This document shows positions 31,060 through 39,835 of a stretch of 64,000 nucleotides of DNA, piece after piece. Position numbers and translations under genes: made by a program. The notes beneath the pieces were generated by a model, which was not told the origin of the DNA, searched no databases, and saw only the letters and a program-made list of their open reading frames with translations. Source of the DNA: Acidovorax sp. SUPP3334 (GTDB lineage Bacteria; Pseudomonadota; Gammaproteobacteria; Burkholderiales; Burkholderiaceae_C); contig NZ_BQXQ01000010.1 in NCBI RefSeq assembly GCF_030159055.1, forward strand, positions 62,001 through 126,000. Reading direction: 5' to 3'. Numbering within the stretch: the first letter of the stretch is position 1; each line of letters begins with the position of its first letter.

Positions 31060-32256
31060 TCATTCGGCGAGCAGCGCCTTGACCAGGGGGACCAGCAGGG
31101 CCACGATCTCGTCGGCTTCCGCTTCGGTGAGGATGAGCGACGGTACCAGGCGGATCACGGTGTCGGCCGTCACGGACAGCAGCAAGCCGGCGTCCACCGC
31201 ACGGCCCATGAGTGCGCCGCAGGGTTTGGTCAGTTCGATGCCCAGCATCAGGCCCTGGCCGCGAATCTCCTTCACGCCGGGCAGGCTGCCCAGTTCGCGC
31301 TCCAGCGCCGCCTTCAGGTGGGCGCCCACCTTGGCCGCGTTCTCCAGCAGGCCGTCGTCTTCCATGATGCGGATGGTCTCCACGCCAGCCCGCATGGCCA
31401 GCGGGTTGCCGCCGAAAGTGGTGCCGTGGTTGCCGGGCGCGAAGATGTTCGCGGCCTTGGGGCCGGCGACCACCGCGCCGATCGGCACGCCCGAGCCCAG
31501 GCCCTTGGCCAGCGGCATCACGTCCGGCACGATCCCGGCCCACTGGTGCGCGAACCATTTGCCGGTGCGGCCCATGCCGCACTGCACCTCGTCGATCATC
31601 ATCAGCCAGTCGCGCTCGTCGCAGAGCTTGCGCAGCTGCTGCAGGTAGTCGATGCGCATGGGGTTCACGCCGCCTTCGCCCTGGATGGTTTCGAAGAACA
31701 CGGCCACCACGTTCGGATTGCCCTCCGTGGCTTTGCGAATGGCTTCGATGTCGTTCATCGGCACGCGGATGAAGCCTTCCACCAGCGGGCCGAAGCCGGC
31801 CTGCACCTTGGGGTTGCCCGTGGCCGACAGCGTGGCGATGGAACGGCCGTGGAAGGCTTTTTCATAGACCACCACCACGGGCTTTTCGATGCCCTTGTCA
31901 TGGCCGAACTTGCGGGCCAGCTTCAGCGCGGCTTCGTTCGCCTCGAGGCCCGAGTTGCAAAAGAAGACGTTGGTCATGCCCGAGCGCTCGACCAATTGGG
32001 CGGCGAGCTGCTCCTGCAGGGGCACGTGGTAGTAGTTGGAGCTGTGGATCAGCTTGGCGATCTGCTCTTGCAGAGCAGGCACCAGCCGTGGATGGTTGTG
32101 GCCCAGCGTGTTGACCGCGATGCCGCCGAGCGCATCCAGGTACTGCTTGCCGTTCACGTCCCACACGCGCACTCCCTGGCCACGTTCCAGAGCGATCGGC
32201 AGGCGCCCGTAGGTGTTCATCACGTGGGGCGAGGCGGCCTCGGCGAATGCGGTCAT
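31060..32256 (-). CDS. argD: Acetylornithine/succinyldiaminopimelate-type aminotransferase
   Basis: A 398-residue class III PLP aminotransferase. Motifs are YGRLPIALERGQG at the start, NSGLEANEAALKLAR, the PLP segment WLMMIDEVQCGMGRTG, and ALAKGLGSGVP in the form PLAKGLGSGVPIGA with the Schiff-base Lys. Linkage to argF supports the acetylornithine step of arginine synthesis. ATG at 32256 is chosen over the upstream open frame because it gives the family N-terminus. It transcribes away from the DUF3579 gene, sharing a 250-bp upstream region. Confidence 0.92.
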   Translation of the reverse strand: MTAFAEAASPHVMNTYGRLPIALERGQGVRVWDVNGKQYLDALGGIAVNTLGHNHPRLVPALQEQIAKLIHSSNYYHVPLQEQLAAQLVERSGMTNVFFCNSGLEANEAALKLARKFGHDKGIEKPVVVVYEKAFHGRSIATLSATGNPKVQAGFGPLVEGFIRVPMNDIEAIRKATEGNPNVVAVFFETIQGEGGVNPMRIDYLQQLRKLCDERDWLMMIDEVQCGMGRTGKWFAHQWAGIVPDVMPLAKGLGSGVPIGAVVAGPKAANIFAPGNHGTTFGGNPLAMRAGVETIRIMEDDGLLENAAKVGAHLKAALERELGSLPGVKEIRGQGLMLGIELTKPCGALMGRAVDAGLLLSVTADTVIRLVPSLILTEAEADEIVALLVPLVKALLAE

Positions 32257-32421
32257 GCGGAAATCTCCAGAGAAGTGCAATGCGAAAGTTGGGTTGCGCC
32301 GGCGCGGTGCCAGCGAAAACGAAGCACGATTCTAGGGGCAGGGCTTGACCGGGCTGTTGACGATTGCGCATCACAGCCATGCGCCGTCCAAGGCCGGGCC
32401 AGGGGTCTTTGGACCGGTTAG

Positions 32422-32435
32422 CTCTTATATAAGAG
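32422..32435. promoter_or_regulatory. Perfect 14-bp palindrome before the DUF3579 gene
   Basis: CTCTTATATAAGAG lies in the argD-DUF3579 divergent region, about 70 bp before the DUF3579 start, and is followed by GTTAGAAT, a -10-like hexamer (TAGAAT). It resembles a repressor operator overlapping a promoter. The regulator is unknown. Confidence 0.5.
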
Positions 32436-32506
32436 TTAGAATGCCGGCCTGTGGCGCGCCATGCGGCGATCCTGCGGCGACTTCCCCCCAACGACCCCCG
32501 ATCCTG

Positions 32507-32839
32507 ATGGTTTCCCCCACCTCCAAAGAAGTTTTCATCCAGGGCGTCACCCTCGACGGGAAAACCTTTCGCCCCAGCGACTGGGCGGAGCGCCTGGCGG
32601 GGGTGATGAGCCAATTCCGTCCCGGCGGCGCGCGACCCGGCAGCCACCTGAGCTACTCACCCTGGTGCGTGCCGACCACGCTCAACGGGGTCAAATGCGT
32701 GATCGTGAACCGTGACCTCCAAGGGCACGAACCGATGGCCTGGGACTTCGTGATGAACTTCGCGCGCGACAACCAGCTCCAGGTGGCAGAAGCCTGCCTG
32801 CTGCCTGACAGCCACCCGGCAGCGCCGGCCAAGGGCTGA
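32507..32839 (+). CDS. DUF3579 domain protein
   Basis: A 110-residue cytoplasmic protein of the betaproteobacterial DUF3579 family: KEVFIQGVTLDGKTFRPSDW, then SYSPWCVPTTLNGVKCVIV and MAWDFVMNFARDNQLQV. Its function is not known. The ATG at 32507 begins the conserved part; the open frame upstream crosses the promoter palindrome and is not coding-like. It is monocistronic and ends before a strong terminator. Association with argD-argF is common in Burkholderiales but does not by itself show a role in arginine synthesis. Confidence 0.85.
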   Translation: MVSPTSKEVFIQGVTLDGKTFRPSDWAERLAGVMSQFRPGGARPGSHLSYSPWCVPTTLNGVKCVIVNRDLQGHEPMAWDFVMNFARDNQLQVAEACLLPDSHPAAPAKG

Positions 32840-32891
32840 ATTCCGCCGGGCCTGCCTGGGCTCCGGCAAAAACACTGATTGCGACGATGGC

Positions 32892-32914
32892 AGGCTTCTT
32901 CGGAAGCCTTTTTT
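32892..32914 (+). terminator. Rho-independent terminator with UUCG loop
   Basis: AGGCTTC-TTCG-GAAGCCT followed by a T run. It lies 52 bp after the DUF3579 stop. Confidence 0.9.
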
Positions 32915-32923
32915 CACGGCCAT

Positions 32924-32956
32924 GAAAACCCCCGCCTTGCGAATGCGCAGGCGGGG
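32924..32956 (-). terminator. Rho-independent terminator for mqo
   Basis: CCCCGCCT (32930-32937) and AGGCGGGG (32949-32956) form a stem. On the minus strand it is followed by GTTTTC, so it ends transcripts from the mqo locus 46 bp beyond its stop. Confidence 0.75.
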
Positions 32957-33002
32957 CGATGCAGCCGTCATCGGCGCGAAGGAGGATCGGTCGATCGGTC
33001 GA

Positions 33003-34605
33003 TCAGAGTGCCTGCATTTCCTTGTTCGTCCGGGGGGCAGTGGTCTCGGGCGCCTTGGGCGCTGTGGGCAGCAGCGGCACAGGCGCAGTATCGGCAGGTG
33101 CTTTGCCCAGGTCCGCAGGCACGTCCAGGTACGGCAGGTGCAGGGCGGAACTGGTCATGCGGCGGATCTCGTTGGTGAACGCCGGGTCTTCGTTCAGCTT
33201 GCGGCCATACGACGGAATGATCTCCTTCAGGCGGGCTTTCCAGCCGGTATCCGTCATCTGCTGGGGGAAGGCCTTGGCCATCAGGTTCAGCATGATGTGC
33301 GGAGCGGTGCAAGCACCGGGCGAAGCACCCATCAGCGCGGCAATGGTGCCGTCCTTGTCGGACACGATTTCGGTGCCGAACTGGAGCACGGCGCCTTCCT
33401 TGGGGTCGCGCTTGATGACCTGAACGCGCTGACCGGCAGTGACCAGTTTCCAGTCATCGCGCTTGGCGTTGGGAAAGTAGTCCTGCAGCGCGCGCTGGCG
33501 GTCTTCGTCGGTCAACTCGGCCTGTTGCAGCAGGTACTTGACCAGGTCCAGGTTGTGGATGCCCACGCGCAACATGCCCACGAGGTTGTCGTGCGTCACG
33601 GACGAGAACAGGTCGAACCAGGAGCCTTGCTTGAGGAACTTCGTGGTTGCCAAGGCGAATGGGCCGAACAGCACCACCGGCTGGCCGTCCATGTTGCGGG
33701 CGTCCAGGTGGGGCACGGACATCGGCGGAGAACCGGTGGCGGCCTTGCCGTAGGCCTTCACGGTATGTCGGGCGGTGAGCGCGGGGTTCTCGATCGACAG
33801 GAACTGCCCTCCGACCGGAAAGCCCGCGTAGTCCCTGGATTCGGGAATGCCGGACGCCTGCAGCAACTGCAGCGCGGCGCCGCCGGCACCGACGAAGACG
33901 AACTTGGCCTTGATGGTGCGTTCCTTGCCGCCGTCGCCCAGGTGCGCCACCGTCACGTTCCAGGTCTTGTCGTCGTTCTGGCGCAGCGCGCGCACTTCGT
34001 TCTGCAGGTTGAGCTGGAAATTGGGGCTCTTGCGCAGGCCCTGGATCAGTTGGCTGGTCACTGCGCCGTAATTGACGTCAGTGCCTAAAGGCATGAAGGT
34101 GGCGGCCACCTTCTGCTTGGGATCGCGGCCCTCGATCATCAGGGGCGCCCATTTCTGGATCTGCGCCTGGTCTTCCGAATACTCCATGCCGTAGAACAGG
34201 GGGGTTCTTGATCTGGTGCGCCCAGAACTGGCGCGAAATCTCGAACTGCTCGGCGATGCCGACCGCACCCTTGGTTTCGATGGTGCCGTCGGGCAGTTCG
34301 GGCCTGTAGTTGAGTTCCGCAAACCCCGAGTGGCCCGTGCCGGCGTTGTTCCAGCCATTGGAGCTTTCCAGGACCACGCCGTCCAGGCGTTCGAACACCT
34401 CGATCTTCCAGTCCGGCTGCAACTCTTGCAGGTACGTGGCGAGCGTGGCGCTCATCACTCCGGCACCCACCATCACGACATCGACCGGTTGGTCGTTTTC
34501 CGCGGGTGGAACGGAACGGGGAAAGAGCGGCCAGTAAAGAGACAGAACGGCCGCCGGAATCAGCACCAGGATGGCGCCGAACAATGCCTTGATCGACTTT
34601 TTCGT
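33003..34605 (-). pseudogene. mqo: Malate:quinone oxidoreductase, disrupted
   Basis: The locus encodes most of a membrane-associated FAD enzyme oxidising malate to oxaloacetate. The N-terminal piece has a hydrophobic lead ([14 protein letters not shown]), the FAD motif [14 protein letters not shown] and [17 protein letters not shown]. It runs to FWAHQIK, then shifts frame at a C6 run (34199-34204 on the plus strand). The rest, from [18 protein letters not shown] to the C-terminus, is intact in another frame. About 38 residues normally between these parts (including the SFIN-PHMSFVWG region) are absent. The expected start context MKKSIKAL reads ACG AAA AAG (34605) with no ATG; the first usable start is TTG at 34584. 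I count two certain lesions (deletion, frameshift) and one likely (start). Confidence 0.85.
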
Positions 34606-34913
34606 AGATTTTGTTGGATGGACTGCGAGACGGAGCCTGAGAGGCTGCTCATTGGCAGCCTTCAGCTCTTATCAAAAATTGAGTTCCCTGACATCGGGAT
34701 TTGTCCCATCCTGTAAAAGACCTGACAAAAATCAATGTTGGATGGCGTCGTCCAGCAAGGCAGCTGCGAATGGCCATGGATGCCCGCGCAATGCTGCGCT
34801 CACAGGCTTTCCGGCACAAAAAAACCGCCCGAAGGCGGTTGTTTTGTTTTGCTGACAGCGCACCCGTTACAAACGGCGGACGGCGGGGCCGTCCGGGCTG
34901 TTTGCCTGAAAGG
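34606..34913. other. 308-bp gap between mqo remnant and rpsT
   Basis: No gene is supported. It contains a GGCTGC/GCAGCC-type dyad near 34640-34665, an AT-rich AGCTCTTATCAAAAATTGAG (34665-34684) that may be half of another dispersed element, and the rpsT terminator at its right end. Confidence 0.5.
34817..34840 (-). terminator. Rho-independent terminator of rpsT
   Basis: AACCGCC-CGAA-GGCGGTT stem-loop (34823-34840) with an A run to its left, giving a UUCG loop and U tract in the rpsT transcript. A T-rich stretch on the right makes it potentially bidirectional. Confidence 0.92.
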
Positions 34914-35213
34914 TCAGGCGGCCAGTGCCAAGGCTTTCACCTTGGTGGACAGGCGGCTCTTGTCGCGAGCGGCCTTGTTCTTGTGGAAGATGCCCTTGTC
35001 GGCGATGGTATCGACGACGGCTTGCATCTTCGCAAACAGTTCGGTGGCCTTGGTCTTGTCGCCGGCCAGGACGGCCTTCTCGACGTTCTTGACCGCGGTA
35101 CGGTATTTGGAGCGCAGCGAGGTGTTCGCAGCGTTCAGCTTGACGTCCTGGCGGGCGCGTTTGCGACCGGAGGCCAGGCGGGGGTTCTTTTTCTTGGGCT
35201 TGGCAGATGCCAT
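34914..35213 (-). CDS. rpsT: 30S ribosomal protein S20
   Basis: A 99-residue primary 16S rRNA-binding protein of the small subunit. The lysine-rich start ([20 protein letters not shown]), [19 protein letters not shown] and the [16 protein letters not shown] segment are the family hallmarks. It is a little longer than E. coli S20 (87) through its C-terminal alanine-rich end. It is monocistronic between its own sigma-70 promoter and a strong terminator, and is divergent from murJ, the usual arrangement in Burkholderiales. Confidence 0.98.
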   Translation of the reverse strand: MASAKPKKKNPRLASGRKRARQDVKLNAANTSLRSKYRTAVKNVEKAVLAGDKTKATELFAKMQAVVDTIADKGIFHKNKAARDKSRLSTKVKALALAA

Positions 35214-35258
35214 GATGAGTTCCTTAGGTGTCTGAGGATGATGTCAGCAAAGCCCGCG

Positions 35259-35288
35259 ATTATAGCCCAGTGCCAAGGGCGTGACCAA
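35259..35288 (-). promoter_or_regulatory. Sigma-70 promoter of rpsT
   Basis: On the minus strand, -10 TATAAT (35264-35259) and -35 TTGGTC (35288-35283) are 18 bp apart. The -10 is perfect and lies about 45 bp before the rpsT start. Confidence 0.75.
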
Positions 35289-35391
35289 GGGCCCCTGTAG
35301 GGGCAGGAACACATCGCGCCTCGGCGCGCGTTCACGGCACGGCGCCGCCGTGCCAGCCGGCCGTTCAGGCGCAGCGCATACACTCGCGGCC

Positions 35392-36957
35392 GTGTCCCTG
35401 TTCAAAGCCGCCTCCACCGTCTCCCTGCTGACCCTGGCCTCCCGCGTGACGGGCCTGGTGCGCGATCTGCTGATGGCCTCCATGTTCGGGGCCAATGCGC
35501 TCACGGACGCCTTCAACGTCGCCTTCCGCATTCCCAATCTGTTTCGCCGGCTGTTCGCCGAAGGCGCCTTCAGCCAGGCCTTCGTGCCCGTGCTGGCTGC
35601 CCACAAGGCCCAGCAAGGCGACGAGGCCACGCGCCAACTGATCGCCAACGTGGCGACCGTGCTGTTCTGGGTGCTGCTGCTGACCTGTGCGCTGGGCGTG
35701 CTGGGCGCGCCGTTGCTGGTGTGGCTGCTGGCCAGCGGCCTGCGCCAGAGCGCTGGCGGGTTCGATGCCGCCGTCGTCATGACGCGCTGGATGTTTCCGT
35801 ACATCGGATTCATGTCGCTGGTGGCGCTGTCCGCTGGCGTGCTCAACACCTGGAAGCGCTTTGCCGTGCCGGCGGCCACTCCGGTGCTGCTCAACGTTTG
35901 CATGATCGCTGCCGCATGGCTGGGCGCGCCGCAATTGGCCGCGCGTGGCATCGAGCCCATTTACGCGATGGCCGGCGGCGTGATGCTGGGCGGCATCACG
36001 CAGCTGGCGGTGCAGTTGCCCGCGCTGTTCCGGCTGGGCCTGCTGCCCCGCATCGGCCTTACGCCGGGGGCGGTGCGCGAGGCCTGGCGCGACCCGGGCG
36101 TGCGCCGCATCCTCACGCTCATGGGGCCGGCGCTGCTGGGCGTGGGCGTCGCGCAGATCTCGCTCATGATCAACACGCAGATCGCGTCCTACCTGGCGCC
36201 GGGCAGCGTGACCTGGCTTTTCTACGCCGACCGCCTCATGGAGTTTCCGACCTCGCTGCTCGGCGTCGCGCTGGGTGTGGTGCTCACCCCGCAGCTGGCG
36301 GCTGCCAAGGCAGCGGGGGACGCGGAGCGCTACTCGTCCATGCTCGACTGGGGCCTGCGCATCGTCGTGGTGATGTCCGTACCCTGCGCCGTGGGCCTGC
36401 TGACTTTTGCCCAGCCGCTGGTGGCCACGCTGTTTCACCACGGGGCGCTGCAGGACAGCGATGTCGGCCAGATCGCGCTCGCCCTGGCCGGGTATGGCGC
36501 AGGGCTGCTCGGCCTGGTGGCGATCAAGGTGCTGGCGCCCGGCTATTACGCCAGCCAGGACATCCGCACGCCGGTGCGCATTGCCATCGTGGTGCTGGTG
36601 GTGACGCAAATCCTGAATGCCGCGCTGGTGCCGTTGATCGACCATGCCGGGCTGGCGCTGTCCATCGGCCTGGGGGCATTGATCAACGCGCTGTGGCTGC
36701 TCACCGGCTTGCTGCGCCGTGGCACCTATGCGCCGCGGCCCGGCTGGGCCCGGCTGATCTTGCAGGTGGTGGCGGCCAGCGCATTGCTGGCCGTGTTCCT
36801 GATGTGGGGCTCGCGCCATTTCGACTGGCTGGCGCTGCGCGCGCACGAAGGACAGCGCGCAGGGATCCTGGCCTTGCTGATGGGCGGGGCGGCGCTGCTG
36901 TACTTCGGCGCACTGTGGGCCGCCGGCTTGAAGCTGCGTGATCTCCTGCGGCGCTGA
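35392..36957 (+). CDS. murJ: Lipid II flippase MurJ
   Basis: A 521-residue inner membrane protein with about 14 TM helices that moves lipid II across the membrane for peptidoglycan synthesis. The MATE/MVF-like N-terminus (SLFKAASTVSLLTLASRVTG), GANALTDAFNVAFRIPNLFRRLFAEGAFSQAF core and YADRLMEFPTSLLGVALG are diagnostic. The start is GTG at 35392 (VSLFKAAS), which matches MurJ N-termini; the upstream open frame is low-complexity and overlaps the rpsT promoter. It is divergent from rpsT and followed 71 bp later by a SirB1-like gene. Confidence 0.96.
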   Translation: MSLFKAASTVSLLTLASRVTGLVRDLLMASMFGANALTDAFNVAFRIPNLFRRLFAEGAFSQAFVPVLAAHKAQQGDEATRQLIANVATVLFWVLLLTCALGVLGAPLLVWLLASGLRQSAGGFDAAVVMTRWMFPYIGFMSLVALSAGVLNTWKRFAVPAATPVLLNVCMIAAAWLGAPQLAARGIEPIYAMAGGVMLGGITQLAVQLPALFRLGLLPRIGLTPGAVREAWRDPGVRRILTLMGPALLGVGVAQISLMINTQIASYLAPGSVTWLFYADRLMEFPTSLLGVALGVVLTPQLAAAKAAGDAERYSSMLDWGLRIVVVMSVPCAVGLLTFAQPLVATLFHHGALQDSDVGQIALALAGYGAGLLGLVAIKVLAPGYYASQDIRTPVRIAIVVLVVTQILNAALVPLIDHAGLALSIGLGALINALWLLTGLLRRGTYAPRPGWARLILQVVAASALLAVFLMWGSRHFDWLALRAHEGQRAGILALLMGGAALLYFGALWAAGLKLRDLLRR

Positions 36958-37028
36958 CCTGGCTTTGCCCCGTTTTTCGGCCTTTCGGCTGGCTTGACGC
37001 AGCTGCGCACGCCCCTTACAACCCTCGC

Positions 37029-37880
37029 ATGGCTCTGAGCTATACCCTTCCGACTCCGCTGGAGTACTTCGCCACCCTGGTGCGCAGCGACGACCAGTTC
37101 CCGCTGCTGGAGGCTGCCGCCTCCATCGCTCAGGACGAGTATCCCGAACTGGACGTGCAGCAACTGCTGGGCGATGTGGACCAGTTGCTGGCCCGGCTGC
37201 GCAGGCGTTTGCCAACCGATGCCTCTTCATTGCAGCGCTTGCGCTCGCTCAACCAGTTCTTCTTCGGGGACCTGGGTTTTGCCGGCAACGTCAACGACTA
37301 CTACGACCCCGAAAACAGCTACCTCAACGCCGTGCTGCGCACGCGCCGGGGCATTCCGATTTCGCTGGCCCTGGTGTGGATGGAACTGGCGCAGGGGCTC
37401 GACCTGCATGCGCGCGGCGTCTCGTTTCCCGGGCACTTCATGGTCAAGGTGCTGTTGCCCAAGGGCCAGGTGGTGATGGACCCGACCACCGGCCAGTCGC
37501 TGTCGCGCGAAGAGCTGTCGGAACGGCTCGAACCCTATAAGCGGCGCAGTGGCCTGGTGGACGACTACGACATTCCGCTGGGCCTGTATCTGCAGGCCGC
37601 CCCACCGCGCGACGTGATCGCGCGCATGCTGCGCAACCTCAAGGAAATCCACCGTTCGCAAAAGGACTGGGGGCGGCTCCTGGCGGTGCAGGACCGGCTC
37701 GTGGTGCTCCTGCCCGAAGCCTGGGGCGAGTGGCGCGACCGGGGCCTGGCCCATGCAGAGCGCGGCGAAACCGCACTGGCGGTGGCCGATCTGGAGGTGT
37801 ACCTGGAGCGCGTGGAAGAGGGGCTCGACATCGATGCCATCGCCGAGCGCGTGAGCCTGCTGCGTCGCACCCTCAGTTGA
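37029..37880 (+). CDS. SirB1 family protein with transglutaminase-like and TPR regions
   Basis: A 283-residue protein of the SirB1 family. The N-terminal region has RRGIPISLALVWMELAQGL (transglutaminase-like core; the usual catalytic Cys is not in this motif), followed by GVSFPGHFMVKVLLPKG and VVMDPTTGQSLS. The C-terminal third (RNLKEIHRSQKDWGRLLAVQ onward) reads as one or two tetratricopeptide units. Its biochemical role is unknown; in many bacteria it lies near hemK/prmC, but not here. ATG at 37029 is the family start. It is convergent with queF. Confidence 0.85.
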   Translation: MALSYTLPTPLEYFATLVRSDDQFPLLEAAASIAQDEYPELDVQQLLGDVDQLLARLRRRLPTDASSLQRLRSLNQFFFGDLGFAGNVNDYYDPENSYLNAVLRTRRGIPISLALVWMELAQGLDLHARGVSFPGHFMVKVLLPKGQVVMDPTTGQSLSREELSERLEPYKRRSGLVDDYDIPLGLYLQAAPPRDVIARMLRNLKEIHRSQKDWGRLLAVQDRLVVLLPEAWGEWRDRGLAHAERGETALAVADLEVYLERVEEGLDIDAIAERVSLLRRTLS

Positions 37881-37919
37881 CGGGCGACCCCAGGGCGGGC
37901 AGGTTTGCGGCGCCCCGCG

Positions 37920-38765
37920 TTACTGCCGCGCGGTGCGCACGTTGGCCGGCAGGGCCTGCGGATGGCTGGTGCGAAAGGGGTTGATATCGAGGCCACCACG
38001 GCGCGTGTAGCGCGCGTACACCGACAGCTTGATCGGCTTGCAGCGTATCCACACGTCCATGAAGATGCGCTCCACGCACTGCTCGTGGAATTCGTTGTGG
38101 TTGCGAAAGCTCACCAGGTACTGCAGCAGCCCGGCCTGGTCGATCTGCGGGCCGCTGTAGTGGATGCGCACGCTGCCCCAATCCGGCTGCCCGGTCACCA
38201 GGCAGTTGCTCTTGAGCAGGTGGCTCGTGAGCGCTTCGGTCACCGGCGTCTCCGCATGGTTGGCCGACAGCAGTTCGGGCGCCGGCGTGTACTGCGTGCA
38301 CTCCACGTCCAGTCGGTCGAGCAGCAGGCCGTCGAGTTCATGCACAGGCTCGCGTTCGAAAAGCTCCGGCAGCAGCAACTTCACGCCCACCGTGCCTGAC
38401 TGCTGGCCGCCGCGCCAGACGGCCTCGCTCACGTCGGCCCGGATGCGTGCCTGCACTTCGGCGGCGTCGGTGAAGCGGCTGTTGTTGAAGCTGTTCAGGT
38501 AGAGCTTGAACGACTTGCTTTCGACGATGTTCAGCGTTTCGCACGGCACAGTCACGTGCGCGATGGCCACCTGTGGCTTGCCGCGCAGGTTGAGCCAGGA
38601 CAGCTCGAATGCCGTCCACAGGTCGGCGCCGAAAAAGGGCGCCGTGTCGGCAATGCCGATTTCTGCGCGTTTGCCCGCGCGCGGAATCGGAAAGAGCAGT
38701 GATGCGTCGTATTGGTCCGCGTAGGCCGAAGTGCGGCCCAGCTGCGATTGTTCAGGCGTGTTCAT
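37920..38765 (-). CDS. queF: NADPH-dependent 7-cyano-7-deazaguanine reductase
   Basis: A 281-residue enzyme that reduces preQ0 to preQ1 in queuosine synthesis. It is the long, bimodular QueF type: the N-terminal half carries the NADPH-side motif with [17 protein letters not shown], the C-terminal half the substrate Cys in [16 protein letters not shown] and the [16 protein letters not shown] motif. ATG at 38765 fits the family. No preQ1 riboswitch is evident upstream; instead a dispersed element fills most of the short gap to the next gene. Other queuosine genes are not in the window. Confidence 0.96.
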   Translation of the reverse strand: MNTPEQSQLGRTSAYADQYDASLLFPIPRAGKRAEIGIADTAPFFGADLWTAFELSWLNLRGKPQVAIAHVTVPCETLNIVESKSFKLYLNSFNNSRFTDAAEVQARIRADVSEAVWRGGQQSGTVGVKLLLPELFEREPVHELDGLLLDRLDVECTQYTPAPELLSANHAETPVTEALTSHLLKSNCLVTGQPDWGSVRIHYSGPQIDQAGLLQYLVSFRNHNEFHEQCVERIFMDVWIRCKPIKLSVYARYTRRGGLDINPFRTSHPQALPANVRTARQ

Positions 38766-38782
38766 GGACTTTTCCAGATTTT

Positions 38783-38841
38783 GCTATTAAATCAATAGCT
38801 GCCACCGCAATGAATACGGCTGCATGAGGCCGATTTGATTC
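38783..38841 (+). repeat. Dispersed 17-26-GAGGCC element, copy A
   Basis: GCTATTAAATCAATAGC (38783-38799, 6-bp perfect arms), a 26-bp middle (38800-38825) with CCG-N9-CGG, box GAGGCC (38826-38831) and GATTTGATT. It occupies the 79-bp gap between queF and the 2OG oxygenase gene, where the queF promoter should lie. Confidence 0.8.
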
Positions 38842-38844
38842 AAA

Positions 38845-39735
38845 TCATTCGAATTGGCGTTCGCGCAGCCATTTGGTGGCGATCCACTTCTCGCCCGCGA
38901 TCACCGGCGCGCCGCCGTGCAGCGTGCGCGTGGACGGGTGCGGGCGTTCGTAGCTGAAGAACACCGCGTTCCCCTGGCGCGGCGCCACTTCCAGGTGCAC
39001 GTCGGGAAAGGTGGTGCCGCCGCCCTTTTCCGGGTTGTTCAGGTAGATCACCAGCGTTGCGACCCGCTGGCCACCGCGGCGCAGGATGGTGGGCGTGCCG
39101 GGCTCGGCAGGGTCGAAATAGTCGTAGTGCGGCTTGTACTCGGCGCCCGGGCGGTAGTGCAGGATCTGCAGGCCTTCGCCATTCTCCAGCGGCCAGTTCA
39201 CCAGCCGGGCGATGCGCGCCTCCAGCATGCGGACTACCGGGTTTTCGCCGCGCTGGAAGAACATGCCATCGCTGGTGCGGTCATCGTTCACCTCTTCGCC
39301 GCCCGTGCGCGTGGCCACGGTGAGCGAGCGTGCCATGCGTGGCTCGGCCTCGGCGATCAGCGCCTCGCACTCTTCGGGCGACAGCAGATTGCCGAACAGC
39401 ACCACTCGGGGCTGGGCCATGGCCATCAGCACCTCGACATGGCGATCGCCGACGTCGATGAACTGTGGCGATTCGCCCATGTCCGGCTCGGGCACGCGCG
39501 TAGCAGGCGGTTGTCCCTGCGCCTGGGCCAGCGTCTCCAGATGGTCGCGCAGCACGTGCTCCATGGCGTGCGTGGCGACGTCTTCCTTCCAACCTGCGTC
39601 CAGCATGGACTGCAGCACCACCGGGGCCTCGAAACCCGCCTTCGCCTGGGCGATGATCCATTCCCGCAACTCGGGTGTCACGGGCTGGGAAAGGGCGTCG
39701 GTCGATGCGGCGGTCTGGCGGGAGGTGATAGGCAT
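38845..39735 (-). CDS. 2-oxoglutarate/Fe(II) oxygenase, prolyl 4-hydroxylase type
   Basis: A 296-residue protein with a C-terminal P4Hc domain. Iron ligands are His and Asp in EYKPHYDYFDP and the distal His in PSTRTLHGGAPVIAGEKWIAT, where the Lys binds 2-oxoglutarate. RVATLVIYLNNPEKGGGTTFP is the conserved strand region. The N-terminal 90 residues are helical and unassigned. Substrate is unknown; bacterial members hydroxylate prolines in proteins such as EF-Tu or small peptides. ATG at 39735 is the most likely start, without a strong ribosome site. It lies downstream of yaaA on the same strand. Confidence 0.88.
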   Translation of the reverse strand: MPITSRQTAASTDALSQPVTPELREWIIAQAKAGFEAPVVLQSMLDAGWKEDVATHAMEHVLRDHLETLAQAQGQPPATRVPEPDMGESPQFIDVGDRHVEVLMAMAQPRVVLFGNLLSPEECEALIAEAEPRMARSLTVATRTGGEEVNDDRTSDGMFFQRGENPVVRMLEARIARLVNWPLENGEGLQILHYRPGAEYKPHYDYFDPAEPGTPTILRRGGQRVATLVIYLNNPEKGGGTTFPDVHLEVAPRQGNAVFFSYERPHPSTRTLHGGAPVIAGEKWIATKWLRERQFE

Positions 39736-39835
39736 GGCTTCGGTGGCGTCGATGGCATGAAACGTAAAAACGGACTGCGGGCAGCAGCGGAGCGCCTTCA
39801 ACCGTTGCGGCGTGGCGGTGTCGGGACGATGCCCT

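Noticed and set aside
38766-38844. preQ1 riboswitch before queF
   Set aside because: The short gap is filled by a dispersed element on both sides of which no preQ1 aptamer pattern can be seen.
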